From NCBI GenBank assembly GCA_963743705.1, contig CAVUQS010000015.1:1-64000 (forward strand): a stretch of 64,000 bases of DNA. Direction: 5' to 3'. The notes beneath the pieces are model-generated. The model saw only the letters and a program-made list of their open reading frames with translations, searched no databases and had not been told where the DNA came from. Positions within the stretch are counted from its first letter, which is position 1. Each line of letters begins with the position of its first letter. Position numbers and translations under genes: made by a program. This document shows, piece by piece, positions 10,073-19,480 of this stretch. This stretch comes from PALSA-243 sp963743705 (GTDB lineage Bacteria; Acidobacteriota; Terriglobia; Bryobacterales; Bryobacteraceae).

Positions 10073-10312
10073 AATCACCAAGCTTGGAAGGTCGTGCGCT
10101 TATTGCCTAGAAAAATCTGACAAACGGACGGGTGATGCCTGCAGGCGGACTAAGTTATCCAATGAGCGATCGAGCCCGCCGATGAAACGCACATGCGCGA
10201 AGCGGCGCCGCGCACGGCGTCCGCCTGCTATTGAATCCAGGCAACTCGCATCGGAAATCGCTCCGGCTGCGAGTTTGCCGTTGGGATGGAGCGGCTTCGG
10301 TGGTAAACGTTC

Positions 10313-11083
10313 ATGATGAGGAAGCGTCCGTTGAAAACGCTAATAGTCGATGATGAGCCGATTGCGCGCCGGGTTCTCGCGGAGGAGCTTGAGGCGTTTC
10401 CGGAGGTGACCGTGATGGGGGAAGCTTCCAATGGGAAGGAGGCTCTACTCAAGATCTCGAAACTCAAGCCCGATTTAGTATTTCTGGACCTGCAAATGCC
10501 CGTTATGAGCGGATTTGAAGTGATCCAGAACCTGCAGGGCGCGCCGGGACCCGTGGTCGTGATCGTCACGGCGTTCGATCAGCATGCCATCCGCGCCTTC
10601 GAGGCCGGCGCGATCGACTACCTGCTCAAACCGGTGAATGCGGCGCGGCTGCAAAAGGCCGTCGAGCGCGCGCAAACTTTGCGTCGGCATCCTCTGGAGG
10701 CGGCGAACGATCTGGCGAGAATCGCTTCCACCGGCAACGCGTCGATTCCAGCGCCGAGCCGCAAGATCGTCGGGCGCACGGGCGACGAGTATCATCTTCT
10801 GGACGCGGACGATGTGTTGGCGTTCCAGGCGGAACGCGAGCTGGTCTGGATAGTTACCGCGAAACAGCGCCTATTGGCGACGCAACCGCTGCACGCGATC
10901 GAACAGAGACTGGCAGACACGCAATTCCGCCGCGTTCACCGCAACGCGATCGTGAACGTGAATCATGTGCGCAAACTGACCGCGCTGAGCAGCCAGCGGT
11001 GGCTTGTCACTCTCAGCAATTCTCTCCAATTGACTGTGAGCAAGCGGTTGGCGCGCGCTATCCGCGGAATTTTGCACTGGTAG
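10313..11083 (+). CDS. LytTR-family response regulator
   Basis: The protein has 256 residues. Residues 8-120 form a receiver domain: acidic pocket VDDE at 12-15, phospho-acceptor Asp59 in FLDLQMP, and the K of YLLKPV. Residues ~150-256 form a LytTR DNA-binding domain (RKIVGRTGDEYHLLDADDVLAF..., RVHRNAIVNVNHVRKL). Such proteins (AlgR/LytR type) act with a membrane histidine kinase, but no kinase adjoins this gene. It is divergent from the TonB receptor, separated by about 240 nt, so it could regulate that receptor; this is inference from position only. ATG codons at 10313 and 10316 are both usable. Confidence 0.9.
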   Translation: MMRKRPLKTLIVDDEPIARRVLAEELEAFPEVTVMGEASNGKEALLKISKLKPDLVFLDLQMPVMSGFEVIQNLQGAPGPVVVIVTAFDQHAIRAFEAGAIDYLLKPVNAARLQKAVERAQTLRRHPLEAANDLARIASTGNASIPAPSRKIVGRTGDEYHLLDADDVLAFQAERELVWIVTAKQRLLATQPLHAIEQRLADTQFRRVHRNAIVNVNHVRKLTALSSQRWLVTLSNSLQLTVSKRLARAIRGILHW

Positions 11084-11244
11084 CGCTTTCCGCCTCCAAC
11101 CGGCTGGAGAGCGGCGGGAACGAGACTTCTTAGGGGATCACCAGCAGGGCGTTTTGAAGGCGAATTTCAGCTCGTTTCGCTGGTTGGAGCGCTTGACGCC
11201 GGGCCTGAAGAGGCCGATACTCGGGACGGAAGGGGTTCTTTTTC

Positions 11245-12261
11245 ATGTCGTGCTCCTCCGTCTATTTAGTTTTCGTGGCAGGGCTATGGCTTTCGAGCGT
11301 GCCCGCGCATGCTCAGGCCGTCATTTCCACGCGAGCCGGCGTTGTCCATTATTTCGAAGGCGCGGTCACCGTCGCCGGGCAGCCGCTGGAGGCGCATTTG
11401 GGCAAGTTCGACACCGTACCGGTGGGCGCGGAATTGCGAACCGAAAAAGGCCACGCGGAAGTTCTGCTTACCCCCGGCGTCTTCTTGCGCGTGGGTGAGA
11501 ACAGCGCGATTCGTATGCAGGCTAACGCTCTTTCCGACACGCGCGTGGAACTCCTGGCTGGATCGGCAATGGTCGATTCCACGGAACCGAACGCGGGCAC
11601 ATCGGTCACGCTGATTGTTAAGGAATGGAGCGTGCGGCAGCCCGATAAAGGCGCGTACCGCATCGATTATGATCCGCCACGCCTGCAGGTGACCGACGGC
11701 GCCGCGGAGGCGTCATCGGAAGGCGCTGCGCCCCTGAAAGTTGCGCAAGGCATGGGACTGCCGCTTCAGCGCGCGGCGGTTGCCGAACCGTTGGGCAGCG
11801 AGTCTCACGACGGGCTCAGCCAGTGGGCGCAGGGACGAAAGGAAGCCATCTCGTCGGACAATGCAGTGGCGGCGAATATTCAAGATCCGGCGGATCTTCC
11901 GGCGTCGGGCTTGCCGCAGGACGCCTTTACGTATTACCCGATGCTGCCCTTCCCCTCGGTAACGAGCAGCGCCGGCGCCTACGGAACAACGACCTCCTAT
12001 CCATATCCGGGCGCCGCGCCGACCTCTCCCATTTATCAGACGGGATTCTACGCCTTCTATCTGCCGGGCTACGCCCGCCGGCCTTTGGGATCGCCGCTGC
12101 CGATACTCGGTTTGGCGGGCGGATTGAGCTCCTTCCATTTTCCACCGCGAACCGTTGTCACGACCCCCACGATGCCGCGCGCGCCGCTCACGCGGCCGCT
12201 ACCGGTCGCGCACCCTGCGCCAGTGAGCAGACCGATCGGCATCCACGTGATTCACCGGTAG
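11245..12261 (+). CDS. Secreted FecR-like domain protein
   Basis: This 338-residue protein begins with a signal peptide (VYLVFVAGLWLSSVPAHAQ). It is followed by a FecR-like beta region at about residues 30-130: GVVHYFEGAVTVAGQPLE, then GAELRTEKGHAEVLLTPGVFLRVGENSAIRM and VELLAGSAMVDS. The C-terminal ~130 residues are rich in Pro, Tyr, Gly and Ser and look disordered. Acidobacteria carry many such secreted FecR-domain proteins without a FecA/FecI partner, and their function is unknown. A GAAGGGG ribosome-binding site precedes the ATG. It faces the VWFA gene, the two stops being about 9 nt apart. Confidence 0.75.
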   Translation: MSCSSVYLVFVAGLWLSSVPAHAQAVISTRAGVVHYFEGAVTVAGQPLEAHLGKFDTVPVGAELRTEKGHAEVLLTPGVFLRVGENSAIRMQANALSDTRVELLAGSAMVDSTEPNAGTSVTLIVKEWSVRQPDKGAYRIDYDPPRLQVTDGAAEASSEGAAPLKVAQGMGLPLQRAAVAEPLGSESHDGLSQWAQGRKEAISSDNAVAANIQDPADLPASGLPQDAFTYYPMLPFPSVTSSAGAYGTTTSYPYPGAAPTSPIYQTGFYAFYLPGYARRPLGSPLPILGLAGGLSSFHFPPRTVVTTPTMPRAPLTRPLPVAHPAPVSRPIGIHVIHR

Positions 12262-12270
12262 ACGCGCGAG

Positions 12271-13224
12271 CTACTTCCCGGACTGCGCGTAATATCCGCG
12301 GCGCCAGTACAGTTTCAGATCCGGCATGGATCCGGGTTGAGTAACCTTCACTTCGACGGTGTGATACTTGCCGTCGCCAGCCTGATTGGTGGGGTAATAA
12401 CCGAGAACGTATTGGTTGCGGAGTTCAATTGCGATGCGGGCCGCGACGCTCGGCAAGTCGCTCGACGCCGAAGCCGCAAAGGCGCGGCCACCAGTCTGCG
12501 TCGCCACTTCCGAGAGAAGGCGCGGACCGGTGATTTCCTCGGGCGTGAGCGCAATCGACGCCAACGGATCGAACACGCCCATGGCATAGATCTCCACCCC
12601 GGCCTGGCGCACGAACTCTTCAATCTGCTTCGCCGTGTAGGTGCTGTGGTTGTCGCCGCCATCAGAAATCACCACGATGGCTTTGCGGGCGTTCTTGGCC
12701 TTATCCATCTCCGTCAAGGAGAGTTTTAAGGCATCCAGCAGCGCGGTTAAACCGCCGGGGTGGATGGTCTCGAGCGCAGTCTGAATCTGTTGCACGCGGC
12801 CGGTAAATGGAACCGATGGCGCGGCCTGATCGTTAAACTCCACCAGAAACGCTTCGTCGTTCGCGTTCAAGGCTTTGAGGAAGAGCTTCGCCGCGTCGCG
12901 CGCCGCGCTCATTTTGTAATCCATGCTGCCGCTGATATCGAAAGCCAGACCGATCGAGAGCGGGACGTCCTCGCCGGAAAAGTGGATCACCTTTTGTTCG
13001 ACGCCATCGTCGAACAGGTGGAATTCGGTCTTTTCGAGGCCGAGGACGAACCGGTTCAACTTATCCGTGACGGAAACGGGGATGACGACCAGATTGGAGT
13101 CGGCGCGGAAGGTGGGCGGAGCCTGGGGCGTGCCGGTTTGCGCGCGCGAGGGCGTTAGAAACAGCGACGCGACGATGGCGCAACTTGCTGCGCGAATGAT
13201 GGGAAACCAGAACCCGGCCCGCAC
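12271..13224 (-). CDS. VWFA-related acidobacterial domain protein (TIGR03436 type)
   Basis: This secreted protein of 317 residues has an N-terminal signal peptide (IIRAASCAIVASLFLTPSRAQ). It has the FRADSNLVVIPVSVTDKLNRFV opening that is characteristic of the acidobacterial VWFA group, and a von Willebrand A domain with an intact metal-ion site: DISGSM near residue 96, a later Thr in the GGLTAL segment, and VISDGGD. The C-terminus (LRNQYVLGYYPTNQAGDGKYHTVEVKV) is also typical of this family. The start is a GTG with a perfect GGAGG site six bases before it. Such proteins are thought to mediate protein-protein contacts in the envelope; the partner is unknown. Confidence 0.88.
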   Translation of the reverse strand: MRAGFWFPIIRAASCAIVASLFLTPSRAQTGTPQAPPTFRADSNLVVIPVSVTDKLNRFVLGLEKTEFHLFDDGVEQKVIHFSGEDVPLSIGLAFDISGSMDYKMSAARDAAKLFLKALNANDEAFLVEFNDQAAPSVPFTGRVQQIQTALETIHPGGLTALLDALKLSLTEMDKAKNARKAIVVISDGGDNHSTYTAKQIEEFVRQAGVEIYAMGVFDPLASIALTPEEITGPRLLSEVATQTGGRAFAASASSDLPSVAARIAIELRNQYVLGYYPTNQAGDGKYHTVEVKVTQPGSMPDLKLYWRRGYYAQSGK

Positions 13225-13357
13225 GTTCTGCCTCCGACGACTGTGAGTGTAGCATGCGAACCTGCGGCAGCCGGCGCGATACTCCGTGCGTTCAGCCCTT
13301 TGCCGGCGCGGACTGTTGCAGCGTTAACAGTTCGGGCACAACTGTGCCCATGATTTC

Positions 13358-14314
13358 CTATACAGTCTGGCTTTTTTCCTGCTGCTCGCCGCTTTGGGCG
13401 ATCCAGTGGCAATAGCGTACCGGAGAGTGGTCTGCGAGCGGCCGGGGAAGATTTACAGGAAGGAATTCGAGCAAGTGCCCGTTGACGAAACCGAGCGCAG
13501 TGTGCGCGAGGTCAAGCCAGTCACTCGGATGGTCCGGCGAATTCGTGACCAGTTTGCCGTTTGCGTCGAGCCAGAGCAAAGTGATCGCGGGGTGCTCGTA
13601 TTCCAAGCCAGCGGCAAGAAGAGGAATGTGCGTGACGAGATCTTCGTTATCGACGATCCGATAGCATCGTTGCTTGCCTGCGGCGGCGGTGATGCGATCG
13701 CAGAATGCTTTGTTGCCCACCCGTGGGCAGCCGAACGTGTACAAACTTGTATGCGGATCGCCAAGGTACGCGAACGCGAGGGTCGCAAGCGCCGCGCCCA
13801 GACTGTGCCCGGTGACGCAAATGTCCTGCTCCGGATGGTCCTTACGATATGCAGCGACGAGCCGGCTGACTTGCCACCAGACGGTGCGAAGATAGCGATG
13901 AAATCCTTGATGCACGCGCGTTCCGGCATCGTCGATGAGTAGCAGATCGCCATCCGCCGCAACATCATAGACATTGTCCTTCTCGGTACCGCGAAACGCG
14001 AGCAGGCCCCGCTCATCGTTTGTTGCGAAAAACCCTCGGGCGGTACAAGCGCCGCCTACGAAACAGTCGCCGAATGTTTGGACGCTGGTGAAACCGGCGC
14101 CGAGCACGATGGCGTTGAAGTCGTCCTCTTGCATGCGAACAGCGCCATAGCGGGCGTAGGCCAACATGGATGCGTCGGCGGCCCAGGCGGCATCGACGAG
14201 GAACGATCCGCCCGGCACGGGGCGTGGCGCTTCAAAGTAAACGTAATCGCCTTTTTTGGGTGGAAAGAAAAGATTTTCGGGCTTGGGCTCGAGGCACGCG
14301 GGGTTGCGAAGCAT
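13358..14314 (-). CDS. Class 3 lipase-like alpha/beta hydrolase
   Basis: This 318-residue protein has the class 3 (Mono-/diacylglycerol) lipase core: LLAFRGTEKDNVYD (oxyanion-side strand), HQGFHRYL, the nucleophile elbow GHSLGAALA with Ser171, FGCPRVGN, and the Asp region RIVDNEDLVTHIP (Asp225). His296 in ADHSPVRYC is the likely third member of the triad. No signal peptide is evident, so it may act in the cytoplasm or leave by another route. An ATG starts the frame and GAGG lies close upstream. It is separated from the convergently unrelated TPR gene by about 55 nt and shares its direction, so read-through is possible. Confidence 0.85.
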   Translation of the reverse strand: MLRNPACLEPKPENLFFPPKKGDYVYFEAPRPVPGGSFLVDAAWAADASMLAYARYGAVRMQEDDFNAIVLGAGFTSVQTFGDCFVGGACTARGFFATNDERGLLAFRGTEKDNVYDVAADGDLLLIDDAGTRVHQGFHRYLRTVWWQVSRLVAAYRKDHPEQDICVTGHSLGAALATLAFAYLGDPHTSLYTFGCPRVGNKAFCDRITAAAGKQRCYRIVDNEDLVTHIPLLAAGLEYEHPAITLLWLDANGKLVTNSPDHPSDWLDLAHTALGFVNGHLLEFLPVNLPRPLADHSPVRYCHWIAQSGEQQEKSQTV

Positions 14315-14368
14315 GCCTCATACTCTACACGTTTACCGTCGCAGTGACTCATCGCTAACTTGACGTAT

Positions 14369-16642
14369 CTACCAACCCTTTTCCGTCTTAAGCAGGTTCG
14401 GATCCTGGTTGAGCGCCAGTTGCAGCGTCTTCGCGCCCTTATCGCGATTGCCCTGCTTCATGTAGCACATCGCCAGATGAAACTCGCGCCGCGCGGTCGG
14501 CTCTTTGGCTACCGCCATTTCCAAGTAAGTGGCAGCAGTGCCGTAGATCGATTTCTTATAGTAAATCCAGCCAAGCGTGTCGTGCACCATGGCGTTGTCG
14601 GGCGCAATTTCCGACGCCTGCTCTGCGTACTTCAACGCCTCGTCGGGTTGCGCAAAGGCAAGCGCATAGGCGAGGTTGTTGAGTGCGAGGACGTTGGAGC
14701 TGTCGATGGCAAGCACGGCGCGATAGCGGTCCATTGCTTCGTCTTCGTCGCCCATGGCTCCGGCCACTTCGCCAAGCATCAACAGCGCTCCGATGTTCTT
14801 CGGGTTGGCGGAGACAACTCGCAGCAAGCGCTGGTGGGCGGCGTCCATGTGGTTTTCCTGGGCGTCGATTCCCGCCAGAGATAAACCTGCATCGAGGAAC
14901 TTGGGATCGGCCGCCAGCGCCGTCTCAAATGCTTTTCGCGCCCCGGGACGGTTCCCAGCGTCCAAGTACCAAAGCCCGAGCAAATTCGCCATCGGCGCCG
15001 ATTGGGGATGCGACGCTACCAATTCCTTGAGCCGCTGTTCCGCCTTTGCGGGTTGCTTCTGCGCTTGATAAGCGCCAGCCAGAAGGCGCGCCCCGCGAAT
15101 GTCATTGTTCTTAATCGCCTCCTCGGCGTCGGCGATGGCGCCGGGGTAATCCGCCTGCCGCATCCGCAGAACACCATCCTGGATGATCAGTTCGGGATAA
15201 TGGTGGACTTTCAGCGCATGGTCCAGAACGGCTCTCATCTCTTTGGTTTCCCCGGCTCCGAGCAGCGCCCAGTTGCGCTCCTCGATGACCGCTAACATGG
15301 CTCTTTGGTTCGCCGGGGTGGCGTCCAGCAGACTGAGAGCGGATTTCGCCTCATTGGCCTGGGTATAGTTCCGAGCCAAGGCGAGCCGCGCCTGAAGCAG
15401 CGCCGGGTTGAGCCGCAGCGCCTCGGTCAATTCCTGCCGCTCGACCAAGGGCCGCCCCTTCATTTTGGCGACGCCCGCCATGGTGGAGTGCGCTTCGGCG
15501 GAATTCGGGTCCAAGTGCAGGACCGTCTGAAGATCCTTTTCGGCATCCTCAGCGTCTCCAGACCGCAGCGAAATGCCAGCCCTTTCCAACAAAGCATCGC
15601 GGTCCTTCGGATTTTTCTTCAAGACCGCCGCCACCAGACTCAGCGCGGCCTGGTTCTTGCCCATCTCGACACATGCGGTGAAAAGACGGGTGCGAGCGGC
15701 CCGGTCGGTGGGATCCTGTTTGGCAAGTTTCTCAAACTCCGCCAAGGCGGCATCGCGTTTCCCGTGGTTGTAAAGAAAGAGAGCATGCTGCGGCTTGTAT
15801 TCGGCGTCGGGAAGGGCGGCCATTCGCCTGTAGGTTTCCTCGGCCTCGCCGATACGCTTCCCGGCGGTCTGGATCGCAGCAAGCCCCATGAGCGCCAAGC
15901 CGTTCTTCGGATCCAATTGAACGGCTTTTCGCAGCGCCGCCTCGCCCTCGGCAGGCTGGTTTGACGCCATATAGACCTGCCCCAACGCCAACTCCGCCAT
16001 GGAGGATTGCGGTTCGTCGGCCACGGCCTGCTTCAGAGCCTTCGCCGCGCCGGCTAGATCCTTCTGGCCCAGCTTCAATCGCGCCAGTTCCACGGAAGTG
16101 TGCAGCCGCGTCGGGAATTTCTGTAGCGTATTCTCCAGGCGGCCGATGGCTTCATCGGTCTTACCCAGTTTCCATTCCGCTAAGGCGAGCGAATCGTTCG
16201 CGTCGGAAGATTCCGACGGAGACAAATTGGGAAGCACGGCCTCCAAGCGGGTGGTAGCCATCTGCAGAACTTCCTTGGCGCCGCTCATGGCCATCAATTC
16301 GCCCAACTTCAACTGGGCGCGCTTATCCTTTGGATTCAGCTCCGTCGCCTTGCGGAAGGCTTCGGCGCTACTGGCAACGTTTCCCTGCGCCAGATAGAGG
16401 AGGCCCACTTGATAGTACGGCTCGGAATCCTTCGGCATTACACCCGATGCATTCTTGAATTCCAGGAAGGCGCGTCCGTAGTCCTTCTTCGCGAGGAGAT
16501 CTTGGCCCCGGCGCAGAAACCTGGCTTCCTTGGTCTGTGGAGAAATGGCGCACGCTATCGACATCGCCAAAAGAAGCCCTATGCTCATAGGGGCAAGCAT
16601 ACGGGAGCCCCGCGAAACCAGCGCCTCAGCGGTGGGAATCAT
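14369..16642 (-). CDS. Large tetratricopeptide-repeat protein, probable lipoprotein
   Basis: From the ATG at 16642 the product has about 757 residues. It has an N-terminal hydrophobic segment ending SIAC (weak lipobox, Cys ~26) and then TPR units to the C-terminus (for example DYGRAFLEFKNASGVMPKDSEPYYQVGLLYLAQGN, PAEGEAALRKAVQLDPKNGLALMGLAAIQ, ALKYAEQASEIAPDNAMVHDTLGWIYYKKS). It resembles PrsT-like TPR proteins of PEP-CTERM/EPS loci, and the divergent neighbour is a PEP-CTERM protein, though no exosortase is in the window. The frame is open upstream to 16744, but residues there are not signal-like and would run through a palindromic site, so I prefer the internal start. TPRs indicate a scaffold role. 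Confidence 0.8.
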   Translation of the reverse strand: MIPTAEALVSRGSRMLAPMSIGLLLAMSIACAISPQTKEARFLRRGQDLLAKKDYGRAFLEFKNASGVMPKDSEPYYQVGLLYLAQGNVASSAEAFRKATELNPKDKRAQLKLGELMAMSGAKEVLQMATTRLEAVLPNLSPSESSDANDSLALAEWKLGKTDEAIGRLENTLQKFPTRLHTSVELARLKLGQKDLAGAAKALKQAVADEPQSSMAELALGQVYMASNQPAEGEAALRKAVQLDPKNGLALMGLAAIQTAGKRIGEAEETYRRMAALPDAEYKPQHALFLYNHGKRDAALAEFEKLAKQDPTDRAARTRLFTACVEMGKNQAALSLVAAVLKKNPKDRDALLERAGISLRSGDAEDAEKDLQTVLHLDPNSAEAHSTMAGVAKMKGRPLVERQELTEALRLNPALLQARLALARNYTQANEAKSALSLLDATPANQRAMLAVIEERNWALLGAGETKEMRAVLDHALKVHHYPELIIQDGVLRMRQADYPGAIADAEEAIKNNDIRGARLLAGAYQAQKQPAKAEQRLKELVASHPQSAPMANLLGLWYLDAGNRPGARKAFETALAADPKFLDAGLSLAGIDAQENHMDAAHQRLLRVVSANPKNIGALLMLGEVAGAMGDEDEAMDRYRAVLAIDSSNVLALNNLAYALAFAQPDEALKYAEQASEIAPDNAMVHDTLGWIYYKKSIYGTAATYLEMAVAKEPTARREFHLAMCYMKQGNRDKGAKTLQLALNQDPNLLKTEKGW

Positions 16643-16669
16643 ATTTAGGGCGAATCCCCCGCACGTGAC

Positions 16670-16686
16670 ATGCCACTGAGTGGCAT
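16670..16686. promoter_or_regulatory. Perfect 17-bp palindrome, candidate operator
   Basis: ATGCCACT-G-AGTGGCAT is a perfect inverted repeat with 8-bp arms and a one-base centre. It lies 28 nt upstream of the TPR start in the 358-nt gap (16643-17000) shared with the divergent PEP-CTERM gene. Size and position fit a dimeric repressor site over the TPR gene's promoter. The rest of this gap holds one weaker inverted repeat (16761-16783) and no recognisable gene or riboswitch. Confidence 0.5.
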
Positions 16687-16760
16687 TCGCAAACATCCTG
16701 AGAGGTGACAGGAAAAGACATCTCTCGAAAGGCCCAGGGTACAAAACAGACCAAAATGTG

Positions 16761-16783
16761 GGAAGGTGTTGTAAATAACTTCC
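16761..16783. repeat. Imperfect inverted repeat in intergenic region
   Basis: GGAAG-gt-GTT-gtaaat-AAC-TTCC forms an interrupted dyad in the gap between the divergent TPR and PEP-CTERM genes. It could be a second operator or a short hairpin in a leader transcript. No T-tract follows, so it is not a terminator. Confidence 0.3.
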
Positions 16784-17000
16784 TGTCTTTGGGCAATTTC
16801 CGTTCCTTTCCAGGGCTCAATTTACACTTAAGTACCTATTGTTACATGATTGAACGATTTGGCCCGAAGCGTGCCAAGGTTCCGGCCCTAGGGAAGGAAC
16901 CCGGAGGGCTAAGTGCGTCTCGGCTCCCACCTTCCGCGTGTTGCCGGGATTTTTGTTGCGTTATGGGCCCCAAGCTTTTGCTTTTCAGGAGGGAACTACT

Positions 17001-17855
17001 TTGTATAGAGTTTTTCGCAAATCGTGCGCCATCGGCTTCTTTGCCGCCGGCTTGTCACTCATAACGCTTCCGGCAGTGGCGGACACGCCTCTCCCGGGGC
17101 TGGTCAATCTCAACTTTCTAAATTACACGGGGAGCGCACCCAAAGGCGCGTTTACCGATGTCAAACCCACCGGCTGGACTGGTGGAAGCGGCCTCATCTA
17201 TATCGATGCGCCGGGTACTTCGTCGAGCAGTCCGACAAGCGCGTGCGGGACGACTTACCTCGCTACCTACGGTTGCCCCAGCACACTGGCGATTCCGGGG
17301 GGCTATAACGAGGTAGAGGCGGACGGCAATCCCAGCTACGAAAGCGGCTTCAACTACGTCGTTACCGGGCTGACCGTGGGACAGACCTATTCGCTGAGTT
17401 TTTATGAAGCGGGCAGTCAACAACAGGGGTTCGCCAACGGTCTCAACACGACCGAGCAGTGGATCGTCTCGTTGGGCACCTCTGGAATGAACTTCTGTAA
17501 CGGCTGCGGCGCCGCGGATGCTTATTATGGCGGGCACGACTCCACTTATTCCAACGCGGATGCGACCGCAAGCGTCCAGGCTACGACGTTGATGACTACC
17601 GCCCCGGGCGGCTTGACGGATTGGGAATACGTCACGGTGAACCTTACGGCCGACGCCACCACCGACATTCTGAGCTTCCTGGCTTGGGGTGACAACGGCA
17701 ACACGGTTAATCTTCCGCCGATCGTGTTCCTGGCCGGAGTCGATTCGGCGCCTGGGCTGGCAACACCAGAACCGGGAACCGTAGTGCTCTTCGGCAGCAT
17801 GCTTCTGGGCGTTGGCGTGGCCATCCGGCGCCGCCGGCGCGCGACCGCCGTTTAG
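17001..17855 (+). CDS. PEP-CTERM sorting-signal protein
   Basis: This secreted protein has about 284 residues. A signal peptide (SCAIGFFAAGLSLITLPAVA) is followed by a Gly/Ser/Thr/Asn-rich beta domain, and the C-terminus is a canonical PEP-CTERM tripartite signal: TPEPGT, a hydrophobic helix (VVLFGSMLLGVGVAI) and RRRRR. Such proteins are cleaved by an exosortase and exported with exopolysaccharide. I chose the TTG at 17001 because an AGGAGGG site lies 7 nt upstream and the signal peptide begins directly after it; the frame is open to 16938 without a site. No exosortase gene is in the window. It is divergent from a PrsT-like TPR gene. Confidence 0.85.
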   Translation: MYRVFRKSCAIGFFAAGLSLITLPAVADTPLPGLVNLNFLNYTGSAPKGAFTDVKPTGWTGGSGLIYIDAPGTSSSSPTSACGTTYLATYGCPSTLAIPGGYNEVEADGNPSYESGFNYVVTGLTVGQTYSLSFYEAGSQQQGFANGLNTTEQWIVSLGTSGMNFCNGCGAADAYYGGHDSTYSNADATASVQATTLMTTAPGGLTDWEYVTVNLTADATTDILSFLAWGDNGNTVNLPPIVFLAGVDSAPGLATPEPGTVVLFGSMLLGVGVAIRRRRRATAV

Positions 17856-17953
17856 TTAAACCTGGGGGGCCTCGGTAAACTATTTGGGACGCTTAATCGC
17901 ACGGCTAGCTGTTTCCCGAATACAATACTCAGAGGCCCCTCGGTATAACGTCT

Positions 17954-18817
17954 GTGCTTGACTTCCTGGACCTGCAGCAAATTCTCTCGTTCCTGTTAAG
18001 CGTGGCAAGGCTTTGCACTTGGCTCCTGCTTCTAGCCCTGATATTTGCTCCCCTGGAGTGGCTCTTCGCAATCCATCCGAAAAAGTTCTTCCGTAAAGCC
18101 CTCCTTCAAGATTTGGGATATTACTTCATCAGTGGCTTAGTCCCTGGCTTGCTGCTCACCCTCCCACTGTCGGTCGTGGCACTTGGCGCCCACGCCATCG
18201 TTCCATACCGCCTGCAGGCTGCGGTCGCGGCTTGGCCGTTGTGGGAACGCATCCTGGCCGGACTGGTAGTCGGTGAGATCGGTTTTTACTGGGGCCATCG
18301 TTGGGCGCACGAAATCCCATTTCTGTGGCGCTTCCATTCCGTCCATCACAGCGCCGAGCATGTCTACTTTTTGACCAGTTCGCGAGCCCATCCTCTCGAC
18401 AATGTGTTCATTCGGTTGTGCGGCCTGATTCCGGCCTACATTCTGGGAGTGGCGAGTCCCCTGACCCCAACAGGTAGCCTGGTCCCGGTGCTGATCGTTC
18501 TGGTTGCTACCCTCTGGGGATTCTTCATCCATTCCAATTTGCGCTGGCGGCTAGGCCCGCTGGAATGGCTGATTGCCACCCCCGGCTTCCACCACTGGCA
18601 TCACACTCTAAGCGAGCCGCGGGACCGCAACTTCTCATCCATGCTGCCCTGGGTAGACTTGATCTTCGGTACCTACTATCTGCCGAAGCAATGGCCGCTG
18701 GCTTACGGCATCGAGGAAAAGCTGCCCGATTCGTTGGGCAAACAACTGCTGCATCCGTTCCTCCCGCGGGAACCCCAGGCCAGCATCCCCGAGCAGGTTG
18801 CGGCCGACCCGTCTTAA
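17954..18817 (+). CDS. Sterol desaturase / fatty acid hydroxylase superfamily protein
   Basis: This integral membrane di-iron enzyme has 287 residues. The histidine boxes are HRWAHE (115-120), HSVHHSAEH (128-136) and HHWHH (about 214-218), embedded between four or so membrane helices (residues ~15-40, 55-80, 98-113, 150-190). Members insert hydroxyl groups or double bonds in lipids, sterols or carotenoids using O2 and a diferric centre; the substrate here is not predictable. The start is a GTG and the hydrophobic N-terminus starts immediately. It stands alone between the PEP-CTERM gene and a leftward STAS-like gene. Confidence 0.88.
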   Translation: MLDFLDLQQILSFLLSVARLCTWLLLLALIFAPLEWLFAIHPKKFFRKALLQDLGYYFISGLVPGLLLTLPLSVVALGAHAIVPYRLQAAVAAWPLWERILAGLVVGEIGFYWGHRWAHEIPFLWRFHSVHHSAEHVYFLTSSRAHPLDNVFIRLCGLIPAYILGVASPLTPTGSLVPVLIVLVATLWGFFIHSNLRWRLGPLEWLIATPGFHHWHHTLSEPRDRNFSSMLPWVDLIFGTYYLPKQWPLAYGIEEKLPDSLGKQLLHPFLPREPQASIPEQVAADPS

Positions 18818-18931
18818 GCGAGACATCGAACTACCGTGGCCTCGGCCGACGCGAGGGTCACTTTCATCCAACACGATTTGAGGGTTTGGGAAAGCGTTTG
18901 CCGAAGCGCGGGTAAGGTTCGCGTGCGGCGC

Positions 18932-19330
18932 CTAATGCGCCGCCGACGTGGTGGGACGCCGGACAGCCAGCCACGCCTCCGCCTCGCCGAGGGTGTGGAA
19001 AACGCTGGACTCGGAGACGTATTCTTCGGCGAACACTTCAAACATGCGCAGCATCCCGAACAGCGCGTTGGCGGGGGCGACGATGGCGAAGGCGCCGAAC
19101 TGAACTTTCGCTCGAATCCTGGCGATGGCGTTCGTGACCTCGCGCAGATTCTCCTTTTCGGGTATGGAGGTTTGCTCGCTCAAGTCCAACAAGACGTCCG
19201 CGCGAGCGGGCAAATCCGGGTCCCGCTCCAGCACGCGGAAATGATCGAGAACTTCTTCGATGGTCACGTCGCCGGTGCATCGGGTATGAATGAGCTGATT
19301 AGCCTTGTCGATCCGGTATATGACAGGCAT
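18932..19330 (-). CDS. SpoIIAA/STAS-like domain protein
   Basis: The protein has 132 residues and a compact alpha/beta pattern: strand IYRIDKANQLIHTRCTGDVT, helix IEEVLDHFRVLERDP, then RADVLLDLSEQTSIP, GAFAIVAPANALFGMLRMFEVFAEE and a final helix GEAEAWLAV. This matches SpoIIAA-like/STAS-like single-domain proteins that are widespread in soil bacteria. They are presumed to bind partners or small molecules, and no phosphorylatable Ser is obvious. No ribosome-binding site is clear at the ATG. The gene faces away from the PLP-enzyme gene, with 150 nt between the starts. Confidence 0.65.
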   Translation of the reverse strand: MPVIYRIDKANQLIHTRCTGDVTIEEVLDHFRVLERDPDLPARADVLLDLSEQTSIPEKENLREVTNAIARIRAKVQFGAFAIVAPANALFGMLRMFEVFAEEYVSESSVFHTLGEAEAWLAVRRPTTSAAH

Positions 19331-19480
19331 ACAGCGAATGGATGCAAGGCCCCTCGCGCCAGTTTATTCTTTTTGGGCCGTGCTGCCGTGGGCGGACGCG
19401 TCGGGCGGTACCTTTTGAAACATTCGGTCGAACCGGGCGCTAAGACGGCGCGGCGAGACGCTCACTGTGTATAGTGGCAA

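Noticed and set aside
16671..16677. Cobalamin-riboswitch B12-box-like TGCCACTG
   Set aside because: It is one arm of the 17-bp palindrome and the rest of a cobalamin riboswitch is missing.
18836..19474. 212-codon plus-strand frame opposite the STAS-like gene
   Set aside because: No domain or start site; the minus-strand protein has a clear alpha/beta pattern.
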